DNA of 64,000 bases from Chitinophaga rupis (GTDB taxonomy: Bacteria; Bacteroidota; Bacteroidia; Chitinophagales; Chitinophagaceae): positions 310,001-374,000 of the forward strand of contig NZ_FOBB01000006.1 in the NCBI RefSeq assembly GCF_900109685.1. The letters are read 5' to 3'. The notes beneath the pieces were generated by a model. It did no database searches. It worked only from the letters and a program-made list of their open reading frames with translations, and had not been told where the DNA came from. Position 1 is the first letter of the stretch, and each line of letters begins with the position of its first letter. Below, piece after piece: positions 8,936 to 18,584 of this stretch. The translations under genes were made by a program, and so were the position numbers.

Positions 8936-10375
8936 TTAGAACTTATCCCAGAACAATTTGGTAGTTACTACATCTCCGCCAATAGCCTTGGCAGCAGCGT
9001 CATAATTCGTCTGGTTCAGGTTTTGCTCACTTACCGGGTAAGGGTAGCGCAGGGGAATTTCAGACTGTGCTTCTTCCGGTTTAACCAGTTTGGGGAAGTC
9101 AAGCCTTCTCCATTCTGTCCAGGCTTCAAAACCACGGTTGTATAATGCCAGCCATTTCTGTACGCCTATTTTGCCTTTGTAACCGCCGGTAGCAGTAGCA
9201 TAAGCAACTTGAGGCTGCGCCAGGTAAGTAGCTGCTTCTGCATCGGTACCGCCCCATGAAATAATGGAGGCAGTAACTGCATTGGTGTAGTGCGTAGCGG
9301 CAGTACCGGCAACACCGGTCATACCTCTTTCAATTGCTTCTGCACGCAGGAACTCTACTTCAGTATAATCAATCCAAATGGAGGGGAAATCCTTTTTACG
9401 CAGCAGGTCACCTACCGGTGAAAATGCGCTGTAATCGTTGCTGGTACCATAGATACCGCCTTTGTAACCACCGCCTGCTGCTTCGCCAAAGAAGAAAGGT
9501 CTTCTGGGATCGCTCAGTGCGTTCATGGTATCTACCAGGGTATTGGCGCCTACGAAGTCCAAACGGCCGCTCTGCACCAGATCAACCCAAAGCGGGTTAG
9601 TGTTCGGTGGTACAGTAGAGTACTGGAAAACAGCGTTATCTGCTGCTGATGTAAATGCATTAGGAGAAGCCTGCTCAATGCCTGCTTTAGCTTTGGCAGG
9701 TTCATCGTCCGCAAGCACCATCCACATACGCATTTTCAGTGAGCTCGCCATTTTCTTCCAGCCTGCTACATTTCCTTTGTACAGGATATCGCTGTTGCCA
9801 AAACTTGCAGCAGCCGGATCCAGGTTGGCATTAGCTGCATCCAGCCTTGCCAGCAGATCCAGATACACGGTTTTTGCATCGTCGTACTTGGGAGAAAGGT
9901 TGTCAATATCCATTGCATCAGTGTAAGGGATATTGCCAAAAGTGTTCAGTATTACGTTGTAAGTGTAGATAGTTACTATCTCGATCTGTGCCAGCTGGTT
10001 CTTTTTCACCGCAGCATCCAGGGTAGCATCTTCATTCACTACCTTTTTAGCTTCGTTCAGATCATTCAGCACATCACGGTACAGCCTGTGCCAGAATTCC
10101 TGCGGAATATTACGGGTACTCAGGTCATACTGGCTTTCATCCGGGTAGGTGGTTTCTGTCCAGTATTGCGCCAGCAGGCGGAAGATGTTTACGTTCACGC
10201 TGGTGCTGGTCATCGCATTCGTGATATTGAGTTCTGCGTTGGCAAACAGGGTGGGCGCCACTACAGTTGCCGGTTTCTTAGAGTTCTGGTTCAGATCTGT
10301 AAGATTCTTTGTGCAGGATGCAGTGAGCACCATTGTAAATGCCAGCGTTATGTATGATAATGTTAGCTTCTTCAT
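8936..10375 (-). CDS. SusD/RagB-family nutrient-binding lipoprotein
   Basis: A protein of 479 residues. The signal peptide ends in LTASC with the lipid-anchored cysteine at residue 21, followed by TKNLTDLNQNSKKP, typical of the SusD-like group. Helical TPR-like segments and the late LALYNRGFEAWTEWRRLDFP motif are diagnostic. It caps the SusC barrel at the cell surface and captures the ligand before import. The gene starts 14 bp after its SusC partner and ends at a strong terminator, so the two form a two-gene operon. No glycoside hydrolase, sigma/anti-sigma pair or hybrid sensor is adjacent. The substrate therefore cannot be inferred and may be a peptide or other oligomer rather than a glycan. 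Confidence 0.93.
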   Translation of the reverse strand: MKKLTLSYITLAFTMVLTASCTKNLTDLNQNSKKPATVVAPTLFANAELNITNAMTSTSVNVNIFRLLAQYWTETTYPDESQYDLSTRNIPQEFWHRLYRDVLNDLNEAKKVVNEDATLDAAVKKNQLAQIEIVTIYTYNVILNTFGNIPYTDAMDIDNLSPKYDDAKTVYLDLLARLDAANANLDPAAASFGNSDILYKGNVAGWKKMASSLKMRMWMVLADDEPAKAKAGIEQASPNAFTSAADNAVFQYSTVPPNTNPLWVDLVQSGRLDFVGANTLVDTMNALSDPRRPFFFGEAAGGGYKGGIYGTSNDYSAFSPVGDLLRKKDFPSIWIDYTEVEFLRAEAIERGMTGVAGTAATHYTNAVTASIISWGGTDAEAATYLAQPQVAYATATGGYKGKIGVQKWLALYNRGFEAWTEWRRLDFPKLVKPEEAQSEIPLRYPYPVSEQNLNQTNYDAAAKAIGGDVVTTKLFWDKF

Positions 10376-10389
10376 GTTTAAATAGTTTT

Positions 10390-13300
10390 TTAGAACCTCA
10401 CTTTAGCATTAAAACCAAATGTTCTGGCAGTTGGGTAGGCACCTGACTGGTAGCCCTGAACGTTACCGGAACTCATACCTTCTTCAGGATCAGCATAAGG
10501 CAGGTTTTTATGAATGATCCACAAGTTTCTTCCTATCAGAGAGAAGTCTACACCTTTGATGGGATGGATCCTGGATACCACGCCTCTCGGCAGGGAGTAA
10601 GTAAGCGATACTTCTCTCAGCTTAATGTAGCTGGCATCATATACGAAAGCAGCAGCCGGGTTATAGCGATAGCCATAGATACCGTAGTTAGTTGCGCTGG
10701 CGCGGGTTGTATTGGGTTTACCATCTGCGGTTACGCCTTTTACTATTATACCACCACCATTAGCAATGGGAGAACGTACCGGGTTGCCCAAATCATTGGT
10801 ACCGGCAGTTTCAGGGTAAATACCTGTAGCCAGGCCATAGTACATATCCAGGGAGAATACATCACCACCCTGACGCATATCTACCAGGAAGCTCAAAGAC
10901 AGGTCTTTGTACTTCAGGGTGTTGGTGATACCACCGATCCAGTCGGGGTTTACGTTACCGATCACTTCATTGGAAGTAGCGGATATTTCGTAATGGCCTT
11001 TTGAATCAACCAGCTTCTCACCTTTTTCATTATACACAAAGTTGGAACCGCGGATGGTACCATAAGGCTGACCCAAGGCAGCATTGATAGAAATACCGCC
11101 CTGCATGCTGGCAGGGTTTAATTGCAGGTTCTGTACGCCTTCAGGTAAGGAATTTACCTTGTTGCGGTTCCTTGACCAGTTAGCATTAATAGTCCAGGAG
11201 AAAGATGGTGTTTTAACCGGCGTGCCGTACACGGATACTTCTATACCCTTGTTCTGGATCTCACCGGCGTTCACTACTTTATAATCATAACCGGTAGCTC
11301 TTGAAACCGGCATTTTTACGATCTGGTTGGTAGATTTTGTATTATAATACGTTACATCAAACCCCACGCGGCTTTCCAGGAAAGCAGCTTCCAGACCGGC
11401 TTCCCAGCTTTTGGTACGTTCCGGCTTCAGGTTAGGATTGTATTTAGTATTATTTACTGATGCCAGCGGCACACCATCTATACCGGTTGGTACGTCATAA
11501 TAATTCCTTGTGTATAAACCAGGAGCGGAGGCGCCCACTTCTGCATAGTTGGCCCTTGCTTTGGCATAAGACAACCAGGGTGTGTTATGGATCAGCTTAG
11601 AGAACAGGAACCCTAATGAAACAGAAGGATAATAGTAGGTGTTGTTCTCTTTTGGTAAAGTGGAGGATTTATCCCTTCTGGCAGTTACATCCAGGAACAG
11701 CATTTCCTTATAAGCCAGGTTAGCGGCGGCAAAAATACCATCTACTTCTTCAGTGGAATCTGATTCAATAGGCGCTTCCAGCGGGTTAGCTGTGTTCAGC
11801 AATGCATACAGGCGGGGAATTAACAGGCCACCGTTTGTTTTAGCATCAATAGATGTTACGTGCGTTCTTCTTACGTTACCACCCAGGATACCACCCAGGT
11901 TAAAATCGTTGCTCAGTTTCTTGTGGAAGTTGAGCATCAGATCATAGTTAAACTCACTGAAAGAACGGTTGTACCTGGAATATTCTGAAGGATCGATACT
12001 ACCGATGGCAATCCTTTCTTCCTGCTGAGCGTTATAGGTATCCATTGATACACGGCCCATAACATCTACCCAATCTGTTATTTTATAGTTCAGCATTACG
12101 TTACCGAAATAACGGGTACGGCTATCGTTCTCGTAATTCTCGTAACGGGTCCAGTACGGGTTATCCCAGTAAATAGGGTTGGTAGCCCCTACAGTGGCCT
12201 GGTTCCAGGTTGCGTTCGTTTTATTGCGGAAATAAGCATCGCGCTGCTCAAGTACATCCACGTTAGTTTCCCACCACTGACGCATGTTGGTCATCAGGTT
12301 CTTGGAATCATAACCGGTGCCATAACGGCCCAGACCTGACAATATAGTAGTATTGATAGATCCGCTGGCTGTTAATTTAGGCGTGATGTTATAAGAAGCG
12401 CCGAAGTTGATCTGGTCTTTCTTAATGCTGCTGTTAGGCAACAGACCTTTATCAATGTTCTTTGTATAACCCAGCTTAAAGTAACCCTGGTCGCCACCGC
12501 CATCTATCATAATGCTGTTCACAGTAGAAACAGCGGTCTGGAAGAATTTGGTAGGATCATTGGCTGCAGCAACCCAGGGGCGGGCCTTTCCGTAGAAGGG
12601 GTTACCCGGGTCAAAAGAATACCAGCCATATACATTCAGGCTCGGATCAAACGGTGCACCATGGGAAGCATCTTCTGTAGTGGGAACAATCAGGTCCGCT
12701 ACGCCGTCGCCATTCACATCCTGATAGTTAAAGTAGCCATCGGGTGAAGCATAGTAAGCACCATAACCGGCGCCATACTTGTTCTGATATTTTGCAAAAG
12801 TGCTGGGATCTACCTTACCGATGGTTACACCGGAATTGATAGTTACGCCCAAACCTCTTCTGCCTTTTTTGGTGGTGATCATGATCACACCATTGGAGGC
12901 GCGTGAACCATACAATGCAGATGCAGCAGCACCTTTCAGCACGTTCACGGATTCAATATCATCCGGGTTGATATCTGCAGCGGCGTTACCGTAATCATAA
13001 CCAGCGCGGCCACTCTGCTGATCAGCGGTGTTGGTGTTGGAGTTATCAATAGGTACTCCATCTACAATGAACAGCGCCTGGCTATTACCGGATAAGGATT
13101 TGTTACCGCGTAATACTACGTTGGTAGAACCACCTAAGCTGTTATTACGGCGTACTTCCAAACCGGATACTTTACCGGACAGGGAGTTGGCAATGTTAGA
13201 TTCCCTGGCTTTTACCAGGTCTTCACCCACCACTGTTTGTGCGGAGTAAGGCAGCTCGTTCTTTTTTCTCTGAACACCCAAAGCTGTTACCACTACTTCC

Positions 13301-13605
13301 TGCAGACTTTCATTGCTGGTTTGCAGCACGGCATTTGCCTGGCTGCCTGCACCCACTTTTAAGTCCTGGGAGGTGTAACCTACGCTTCTGATCACTAAAA
13401 CTACGTCACTGCCAGAGGCATTGAGCTTAAAGTTTCCGTCTTGATCTGTGGTAGTTCCTGTGTTAGTCCCCTTGATTTGTACTGTTGCAAACGGTATAGG
13501 AGCGCCATCGCTTCCTGTTACCTTACCTGTAACCTGGCGTTGTTGAGCGAATGCCAGCGTTACAATCACCATAAGCATGGTGAAAAAGAGTAACGTCTTT
13601 TTCAT
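10390..13605 (-). CDS. SusC/RagA-family TonB-dependent outer-membrane receptor
   Basis: A protein of 1,071 residues. It has a signal peptide (cut after about residue 20, LAFA-QQ), a carboxypeptidase-regulatory-like domain (about 23-105, VTGKVTGSDGAPIPFATVQIKG), the TonB-box region (LQEVVVTALGVQRKK), a plug domain (about 115-240, with the family pattern GVIMITTKKG), then a 22-strand-type barrel ending in FGFNAKVRF. It imports a large ligand across the outer membrane using TonB energy. It precedes its SusD partner by 14 bp. The N-terminal domain lacks the extra STN segment found in receptors that signal to anti-sigma factors, which fits the absence of such genes nearby. Confidence 0.95.
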   Translation of the reverse strand: MKKTLLFFTMLMVIVTLAFAQQRQVTGKVTGSDGAPIPFATVQIKGTNTGTTTDQDGNFKLNASGSDVVLVIRSVGYTSQDLKVGAGSQANAVLQTSNESLQEVVVTALGVQRKKNELPYSAQTVVGEDLVKARESNIANSLSGKVSGLEVRRNNSLGGSTNVVLRGNKSLSGNSQALFIVDGVPIDNSNTNTADQQSGRAGYDYGNAAADINPDDIESVNVLKGAAASALYGSRASNGVIMITTKKGRRGLGVTINSGVTIGKVDPSTFAKYQNKYGAGYGAYYASPDGYFNYQDVNGDGVADLIVPTTEDASHGAPFDPSLNVYGWYSFDPGNPFYGKARPWVAAANDPTKFFQTAVSTVNSIMIDGGGDQGYFKLGYTKNIDKGLLPNSSIKKDQINFGASYNITPKLTASGSINTTILSGLGRYGTGYDSKNLMTNMRQWWETNVDVLEQRDAYFRNKTNATWNQATVGATNPIYWDNPYWTRYENYENDSRTRYFGNVMLNYKITDWVDVMGRVSMDTYNAQQEERIAIGSIDPSEYSRYNRSFSEFNYDLMLNFHKKLSNDFNLGGILGGNVRRTHVTSIDAKTNGGLLIPRLYALLNTANPLEAPIESDSTEEVDGIFAAANLAYKEMLFLDVTARRDKSSTLPKENNTYYYPSVSLGFLFSKLIHNTPWLSYAKARANYAEVGASAPGLYTRNYYDVPTGIDGVPLASVNNTKYNPNLKPERTKSWEAGLEAAFLESRVGFDVTYYNTKSTNQIVKMPVSRATGYDYKVVNAGEIQNKGIEVSVYGTPVKTPSFSWTINANWSRNRNKVNSLPEGVQNLQLNPASMQGGISINAALGQPYGTIRGSNFVYNEKGEKLVDSKGHYEISATSNEVIGNVNPDWIGGITNTLKYKDLSLSFLVDMRQGGDVFSLDMYYGLATGIYPETAGTNDLGNPVRSPIANGGGIIVKGVTADGKPNTTRASATNYGIYGYRYNPAAAFVYDASYIKLREVSLTYSLPRGVVSRIHPIKGVDFSLIGRNLWIIHKNLPYADPEEGMSSGNVQGYQSGAYPTARTFGFNAKVRF

Positions 13606-13642
13606 TAATTAACGATTTAGATTTTGGTTGACACGGCCCACA

Positions 13643-13673
13643 ATTTAGACAAAAAAAACACTACTAGACAAGT
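13643..13673 (-). promoter_or_regulatory. Weak candidate promoter for the susCD operon
   Basis: On the minus strand, TTG is followed after 21 bp by TAAATTG, an imperfect version of the TAnnTTTG -7 box, about 40 bp before the susC ATG. The 197-bp gap up to 13802 is AT-rich and I see no other clear promoter or operator in it. Confidence 0.25.
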
Positions 13674-13802
13674 AAAAATTAACAAATGATTAAGGATATT
13701 TTAATTTTTAATTCATATTGGCATTCATTATCAAAAAAATAAGCCTAAATAATAATGTTGTGTATTTTTTACACTTTAGCATTTTGGAGCAACTTTCCGG
13801 CG

Positions 13803-15854
13803 TTAAAACAACTGTTGCGCCTGCAACTGAATGGTACTTTTCTGCTTTCCGGCCACTTCATCCCACCCGCTGCCAATAGTGGCGGCATTCCGGTACATTA
13901 CCTGGTTCCAGCGTAACCAAACGGCTATACGTTTTGTAATGCCCCACCTTATATTAATATTATACTGCCAGCCATCCCCATTCAGCTGCATTACACTATT
14001 ATTATACAGCATATTACTTTCAATGGCGTACAAAGTGCTGCCACTACCACTGGTACTGAACCAGGTAAGGCGGCCGGAAAGCCGCAGCGGCAGGGTGGTA
14101 AAGCGGTACTGCAATTCCTGGAAACATAACCAGCCCTGTTGTTTATCACTGTTCTTTGTATAGTGGTTCAGCTCAACCCGGCTGCGGAGCTTCCAGGGCC
14201 CGCCTAAAGGCATGCTTACCTGGCAGCGCCAGCTACGCCGGGTTAGCAGTACTACCGGGGCTATATAATTACTACTGCCTATACAGTTCTCCCAACCGGT
14301 TTTATGGCTGTAACGGATAAATGCTTCTGTTTGCTTATCCGGCGTATAGGTAAGGCTCATTAACAGCTCCCGGCCATTGGCGCCCGGCCTGTTCAACCGG
14401 TATTTGAGCCAGGGGAACCGATACAGGTCCGCATAAGCTTCCATTTTCAGCTGCGGGGTTAAACGCAGGGTAATGGCAGTGTACCAGCCGCTTTCATTGG
14501 CGGGCCGGTAGTTGTTACCAAAAGCATTGCTGTATAATGATTGGTAGGCGCGGTGGTACGAGCGGTATAATAAAGCTACATCTGCCTTTGGGTGTATGCC
14601 GGCCAGGATACCATTTACCGTAGCCAGGTGGCCGCCTGCATCTACAGCTGTTTCACCGAAAGCATGCACATTTTTCCAGGTGCCGCTGTAATCAATGCTG
14701 GCATTAAAGAACCGGTCGCCCTCCGGTGCAAACAGGTTATACGGCTGTTCATTCTTTTGCAGCGGTGCAGAGAATTTATGCTGTATAACATTCAAGCCTA
14801 TACGCAAGTTGCCGTTATCATATACTATATTTCCACCGGCAGAACGCTGTTGCAAAGCGCCCCGCTTAGCGGCTTCCAGCTCAGTACGATGATAGCCGGT
14901 GGTAACAAAGGAGCTGATGTAGGATGCAGCTTCCAGCGTATCGCTTTCAAAAACATTTCCATCCAGCTTGCGGAGGGATACAAAAGCGGTTAGCTGCCAG
15001 GCGCGCTGCTGCAGCGTAATACCGGCGCCACGGAAGAAATAGAACTCACCGGTGGAGGCGTATGGGTTCAGCACCTCCCCTTCCCGCTTTACCTGTAATA
15101 CCACCGGGCTTTTACCAAATGCCAGCGATTGCCAGTTGATGAGCCCCTGGCCCATGTTCACCGTAAAATCGCCCAGGGCCAACGCTTTAATGTGTTTGTA
15201 ATTGCGGATGAACAGGTGAGCACTGTAAAAATCAAAGCCCTGTTTTTGTGCGCCTTTGAAGAATTGCTCACCTGCATCTTTTTGCATTACCACGCCCCAG
15301 CTGGCATAACGTGGAAAGTTATAGCGGTAACGCAGCAACAGCTGATCCGGCGAGCCGGCGTAATGTGCAGCCGTACTATCTGTATGCGCGTAGCCACGCG
15401 GTAATTCCAGCTGCCGGCCATAACGGAGCAGCAAGGCATGCTCTCCTTTATGCAGATAATCGCGCAGGGTGTAAGATGGCTGCAAGCCAGCATCTACAGT
15501 GATATAGGGCAGTATACGGTTTATAAGCCCTTCATCAAAACCGGGTACGGCCTGCAGCTCATAAATACTTATCAGTTTTCCCAATAAACGGCGGTAGGCC
15601 AACAGGCTATTGATCTGCAAAGGGGTTAGCAAACCCAGGGAACGCAACGCAGCAGCATCTGCCAGGTTCAGATCCATCTTATGCCGGGTGTAAGCATTGA
15701 GCTGTTGCCAGCGGGTATCATCTTCCGGTATAATGGTGCTACTCTCCAGCTGCTCTTCCCCTGCGGCAGATAAGGTTTCTGCTGACTGGGCATACCCCTG
15801 CCCGCAGGCGCCCAATAACAGGCAGCCTGCCAGAATGATGCGGTAGCTTTTCAT
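13803..15854 (-). CDS. Helix-hairpin-helix (ComEA-like) protein with probable outer-membrane beta-barrel
   Basis: A protein of 683 residues with an export signal (MKSYRIILAGCLLLGAC..YAQ). The signal contains a possible lipobox, LLGAC, and also an AQ cleavage site. Residues about 60-120 hold two helix-hairpin-helix repeats (MDLNLADAAALRSLGLLTPLQI and ELQAVPGFDEGLINRILPYI), of the kind that bind DNA in ComEA. The remaining 550 residues alternate polar and hydrophobic residues, are rich in Tyr, Arg and Leu, and end in LQAQQLF, which looks like an outer-membrane barrel. Its function is not established. It overlaps the upstream 275-residue gene by 4 bp, so the two are translationally coupled. A role in DNA uptake or in envelope assembly is possible but is inference. 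Confidence 0.7.
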   Translation of the reverse strand: MKSYRIILAGCLLLGACGQGYAQSAETLSAAGEEQLESSTIIPEDDTRWQQLNAYTRHKMDLNLADAAALRSLGLLTPLQINSLLAYRRLLGKLISIYELQAVPGFDEGLINRILPYITVDAGLQPSYTLRDYLHKGEHALLLRYGRQLELPRGYAHTDSTAAHYAGSPDQLLLRYRYNFPRYASWGVVMQKDAGEQFFKGAQKQGFDFYSAHLFIRNYKHIKALALGDFTVNMGQGLINWQSLAFGKSPVVLQVKREGEVLNPYASTGEFYFFRGAGITLQQRAWQLTAFVSLRKLDGNVFESDTLEAASYISSFVTTGYHRTELEAAKRGALQQRSAGGNIVYDNGNLRIGLNVIQHKFSAPLQKNEQPYNLFAPEGDRFFNASIDYSGTWKNVHAFGETAVDAGGHLATVNGILAGIHPKADVALLYRSYHRAYQSLYSNAFGNNYRPANESGWYTAITLRLTPQLKMEAYADLYRFPWLKYRLNRPGANGRELLMSLTYTPDKQTEAFIRYSHKTGWENCIGSSNYIAPVVLLTRRSWRCQVSMPLGGPWKLRSRVELNHYTKNSDKQQGWLCFQELQYRFTTLPLRLSGRLTWFSTSGSGSTLYAIESNMLYNNSVMQLNGDGWQYNINIRWGITKRIAVWLRWNQVMYRNAATIGSGWDEVAGKQKSTIQLQAQQLF

Positions 15855-16678
15855 AGCAGTGTTTCTTTTTTCTTTTGTTGCCAGATAATAGCTGCTGCCG
15901 GCGTAATACCTAATTGCGGATGATAACTACCGGAAAGGAATATACGCAGCGATTGCCAGCTGAAGCTAATGCCCCCGCCACTCAGCTGCGGATCTGTGGC
16001 AATACCCAGCTGCAGCGATAATTGGGGGATGATACGGTACTCACCCATTACACGTGTGATCATGGGACGGTCTGTTTCCCGGACCACTTCTGCACTGAAT
16101 AATAAACTGCCGGATACCTCGTAACCCAGGCCGGCGCTGTATACCACCGGAATATCCTGTGCACCGGCTTTGTACAGCTGCCGTGCAGCGGGATTAAAAG
16201 CATGGATACCGGCATGCAGCTGCGGGGTAATGTGCAGCAAACAACCTGCTTCAAAAGTAACAGTGCCGGCGCGGCCATATTGCTGGATGGATGCGGCCAG
16301 GTAATCGGCCTGAATGCCGATGCTTACCTTACTGCCTAAGGTACGGCCATAGGCTAGGCCTAACTTTTGCTGTTTAAAGGCCTCAAAGCCAAAATGCTGA
16401 ACAGATAAACCGAATGTGCCGGATGATGTGGGAATGGCCACTGCCATAGCATACAGGCTGGTAGCATCTAACATAAAACGGCGCTCAGCATATACGCCTG
16501 CGGAAACGGTGGAAATGTGCGCCAGGGCGGCCTGGTTATGCAGGGCGGTAAATACATGCTGGAATTGTGTGCTGTACGTACCGCCCGCCTGCTGCGGACC
16601 TACGGGTAACCAAACGGATTGGGCTTTCAATAAGGATATACCCCAGGTGCAAACAACGGTTACAATGAGCTTTCTCAT
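15851..16678 (-). CDS. Predicted outer-membrane barrel protein (PorV-like shape), unknown function
   Basis: A protein of 275 residues with a signal peptide (MRKLIVTVVCTWGISLLKAQ). The pattern is that of a small beta-barrel: repeated short strands with Gly and aromatic girdles, such as GLSVQHFGFEAFKQQKLGLAYGR and LSLQLGIATDPQLSGGGISFSW. The opening resembles the PorV/UPF0164-type proteins of Bacteroidota, with an early run of conserved small residues and HNQAALAHI. It is the first gene of a two-gene unit and its stop overlaps the start of the helix-hairpin-helix/barrel gene by 4 bp, so the products probably work together in the outer membrane. I cannot name a reaction or substrate. Confidence 0.65.
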   Translation of the reverse strand: MRKLIVTVVCTWGISLLKAQSVWLPVGPQQAGGTYSTQFQHVFTALHNQAALAHISTVSAGVYAERRFMLDATSLYAMAVAIPTSSGTFGLSVQHFGFEAFKQQKLGLAYGRTLGSKVSIGIQADYLAASIQQYGRAGTVTFEAGCLLHITPQLHAGIHAFNPAARQLYKAGAQDIPVVYSAGLGYEVSGSLLFSAEVVRETDRPMITRVMGEYRIIPQLSLQLGIATDPQLSGGGISFSWQSLRIFLSGSYHPQLGITPAAAIIWQQKKKETLL

Positions 16679-16740
16679 TTATACATGGTTGGTTGATGAC
16701 AATAATTCTGAGGGAGAGATGCTACTAAGAGAGAGGGGCG

Positions 16741-16772
16741 AAAATAAAGTAAAAAGTAAAAAATAAAAAATT
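16741..16772. repeat. AT-rich heptad run (AGTAAAA words)
   Basis: Consecutive 7-bp words AAAATAA, AGTAAAA, AGTAAAA, AATAAAA lie in the gap between the dNK stop and the barrel gene start. The same word is seen at 59231-59260. No inverted partner arm is visible, so a simple AT-rich run is the alternative. Confidence 0.5.
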
Positions 16773-16809
16773 GTGTTTGCTGATAAGTGCTGTTGTTTGG
16801 TGTTAATTA

Positions 16810-17445
16810 TTAGAATAATCCGTACAGCTGGGAATCTATGCGGGAAATGATCTCGCCCAGGTCTTCTTCGCTATCAGGGAATTTGTTCTTATCAATATCT
16901 ACTATCAGCAGGGGGCCTTCTTTATACTTTTCTATCCAGTTGTTATAATATTCGTTTAATCGTTTCAGGTAATCCAGGCGTATGTTCTCTTCATACTCGC
17001 GGCCGCGCTTCTGGATCTGTGCTACCAGCGTGGGTACGGAGGCGTGTAAATAAATGAGCAGGTCCGGCGGTTTAACCATCGATTTCAATGTTTCAAAAAA
17101 GTTGAAATAGTTATCAAAATCGCGTTTGGTCATCAGGCCCATTTCATACAGGTTGGGAGCAAAAATGTGCGCATCCTCATAAATGGTACGGTCCTGTATA
17201 ACCGTATCTTTTCCGTTCTGTATTTCCAGGAGCTGTTTTAAACGGCCGTGCAGAAAATATACCTGCAGGTTAAAAGACCAGCGTGGCATGTCTTCATAAA
17301 AATCGTTCAGGTAAGGGTTATGTTCCACATCTTCAAACTGGGGCGTCCATTTGTAATGTTTGGCTAAAGCTTCAGTAAGGGTGGTTTTGCCGGCGCCGAT
17401 GTTACCGGCTACTGCAATGTGTTTGATCTTGTTAAGTTTTGCCAT
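16810..17445 (-). CDS. Deoxynucleoside kinase
   Basis: A protein of 211 residues of the dNK/dCK/dGK family. The P-loop GNIGAGKTT is at residues 14-22, followed by the Glu-containing FEDVEHNPYL segment, the DRTIYEDAHIF motif (equivalent of DRS) and the arginine-rich lid QKRGREYEENI. It phosphorylates deoxynucleosides in the salvage pathway; base preference cannot be read off. The gene follows trpS by 37 bp on the same strand, so readthrough is likely. Length and motifs are complete. A heptad-type AT repeat lies beyond the 3' end. Confidence 0.92.
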   Translation of the reverse strand: MAKLNKIKHIAVAGNIGAGKTTLTEALAKHYKWTPQFEDVEHNPYLNDFYEDMPRWSFNLQVYFLHGRLKQLLEIQNGKDTVIQDRTIYEDAHIFAPNLYEMGLMTKRDFDNYFNFFETLKSMVKPPDLLIYLHASVPTLVAQIQKRGREYEENIRLDYLKRLNEYYNNWIEKYKEGPLLIVDIDKNKFPDSEEDLGEIISRIDSQLYGLF

Positions 17446-17482
17446 GCTTTTATTGTGGTAAGTGTAGAAAGATCATCAGCGG

Positions 17483-18487
17483 TTAATAGTAATTGATCCC
17501 GATTAATTTCCTTGCTGCCTGCAAAGTTTGTGCCGCGCTTGCTCTTGCTTTTTCAGCGCCGGTCTTTAAGATCTTTTGCAGATAGGCAGGGTCTTGCTGC
17601 AGGGCTTGCGCCTTTTCACGGATGGGGGCCATAAAGTTCACCATATCTTCTGCCAGCTGCTTTTTCATATCCCCATAACGGATACTCTGATCCTGGTAAG
17701 CATTCTCAAAACTTTTTACCACCTCCGGCGCTGTTACCAGCTGCATCAGCGTAAATAAGTTGGTTACGCTATCCGGCATAGGGGCGCCCAGTTCTGCAGG
17801 GCCACTGTCTGTTTTAGCTTTCATGATCTTTTTACGGATCAGCTCATCGGTATCGTTCAGGTACAGGGTAGCCATTTCATTTTCACTCTTGCTCATTTTA
17901 CCGGTGCCATCCAGGCTTTGAATGCGCACCAGGTTATCGCCAAAGTTAAAGGCTACGGGCTCAGGAAACAACTCCCCGTAGCGGGCATTAAAACGTTGTG
18001 CAAAGTTACGCGCCATTTCCAGGTGCTGCTCCTGGTCTTTACCCACCGGCACCTTTACAGCGCGGTGCACCAGGATATCTGCACTCATGAGCACCGGGTA
18101 GGTTAACAGGCCGGCGTTTACGTTCTGGGGCTGCAGGCGTACCTTGTCTTTAAAAGTAGGTACTTTTTCCAGCTCGCCCTTATAGGCTAACATGTTCAGC
18201 AACAGGTACAGCTCTGCAATTTCAGGTACATCGCTTTGCGCATATAATGCCACTTTTTCAGGATCCAGGCCGGAGGCTATATTTTCTGCCAGCACGCGGT
18301 ATACGTTGCCTCTCAGGTCTTTGGGATCGGGATGGGTGGTGAGTGAATGCCAGTCTGCCACAAAAAAGTAACAGTTATAATCTTCCTGCATCCGGATATA
18401 ATTGCGGATAGCGCCAAAGTAATTGCCTAAATGTAAAAAGCCGGTTGATCGTATGCCACTTACTACGATTTCTTTTCCTGTTGCCAT
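17483..18487 (-). CDS. trpS: Tryptophan--tRNA ligase
   Basis: A protein of 334 residues. The class I signature region is STGFLHLGNYFGAIRNY (HLGN at residues 19-22), and the second motif GKMSKSEN lies near residue 200. Between them are ADWHSLTTHPD and the Trp-binding region YPVLMSADILVH. It charges tRNA-Trp. The ATG at 18487 (MATGKEIVVSG) is chosen; the frame extends 12 bp further to a TTG that is unlikely to be used. It is divergent from gatC with a 97-bp AT-rich gap that must hold promoters for both, but no full consensus is seen there. The downstream dNK gene may share the transcript. Confidence 0.96.
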   Translation of the reverse strand: MATGKEIVVSGIRSTGFLHLGNYFGAIRNYIRMQEDYNCYFFVADWHSLTTHPDPKDLRGNVYRVLAENIASGLDPEKVALYAQSDVPEIAELYLLLNMLAYKGELEKVPTFKDKVRLQPQNVNAGLLTYPVLMSADILVHRAVKVPVGKDQEQHLEMARNFAQRFNARYGELFPEPVAFNFGDNLVRIQSLDGTGKMSKSENEMATLYLNDTDELIRKKIMKAKTDSGPAELGAPMPDSVTNLFTLMQLVTAPEVVKSFENAYQDQSIRYGDMKKQLAEDMVNFMAPIREKAQALQQDPAYLQKILKTGAEKARASAAQTLQAARKLIGINYY

Positions 18488-18584
18488 AATGGGGTGCAAG
18501 ATAATAAATCCCCATTTATCCCTAATTTTGAGATACTGTCATATTTAACAATAATATTTCAATTTCTTTTTATTTAATTTGATC

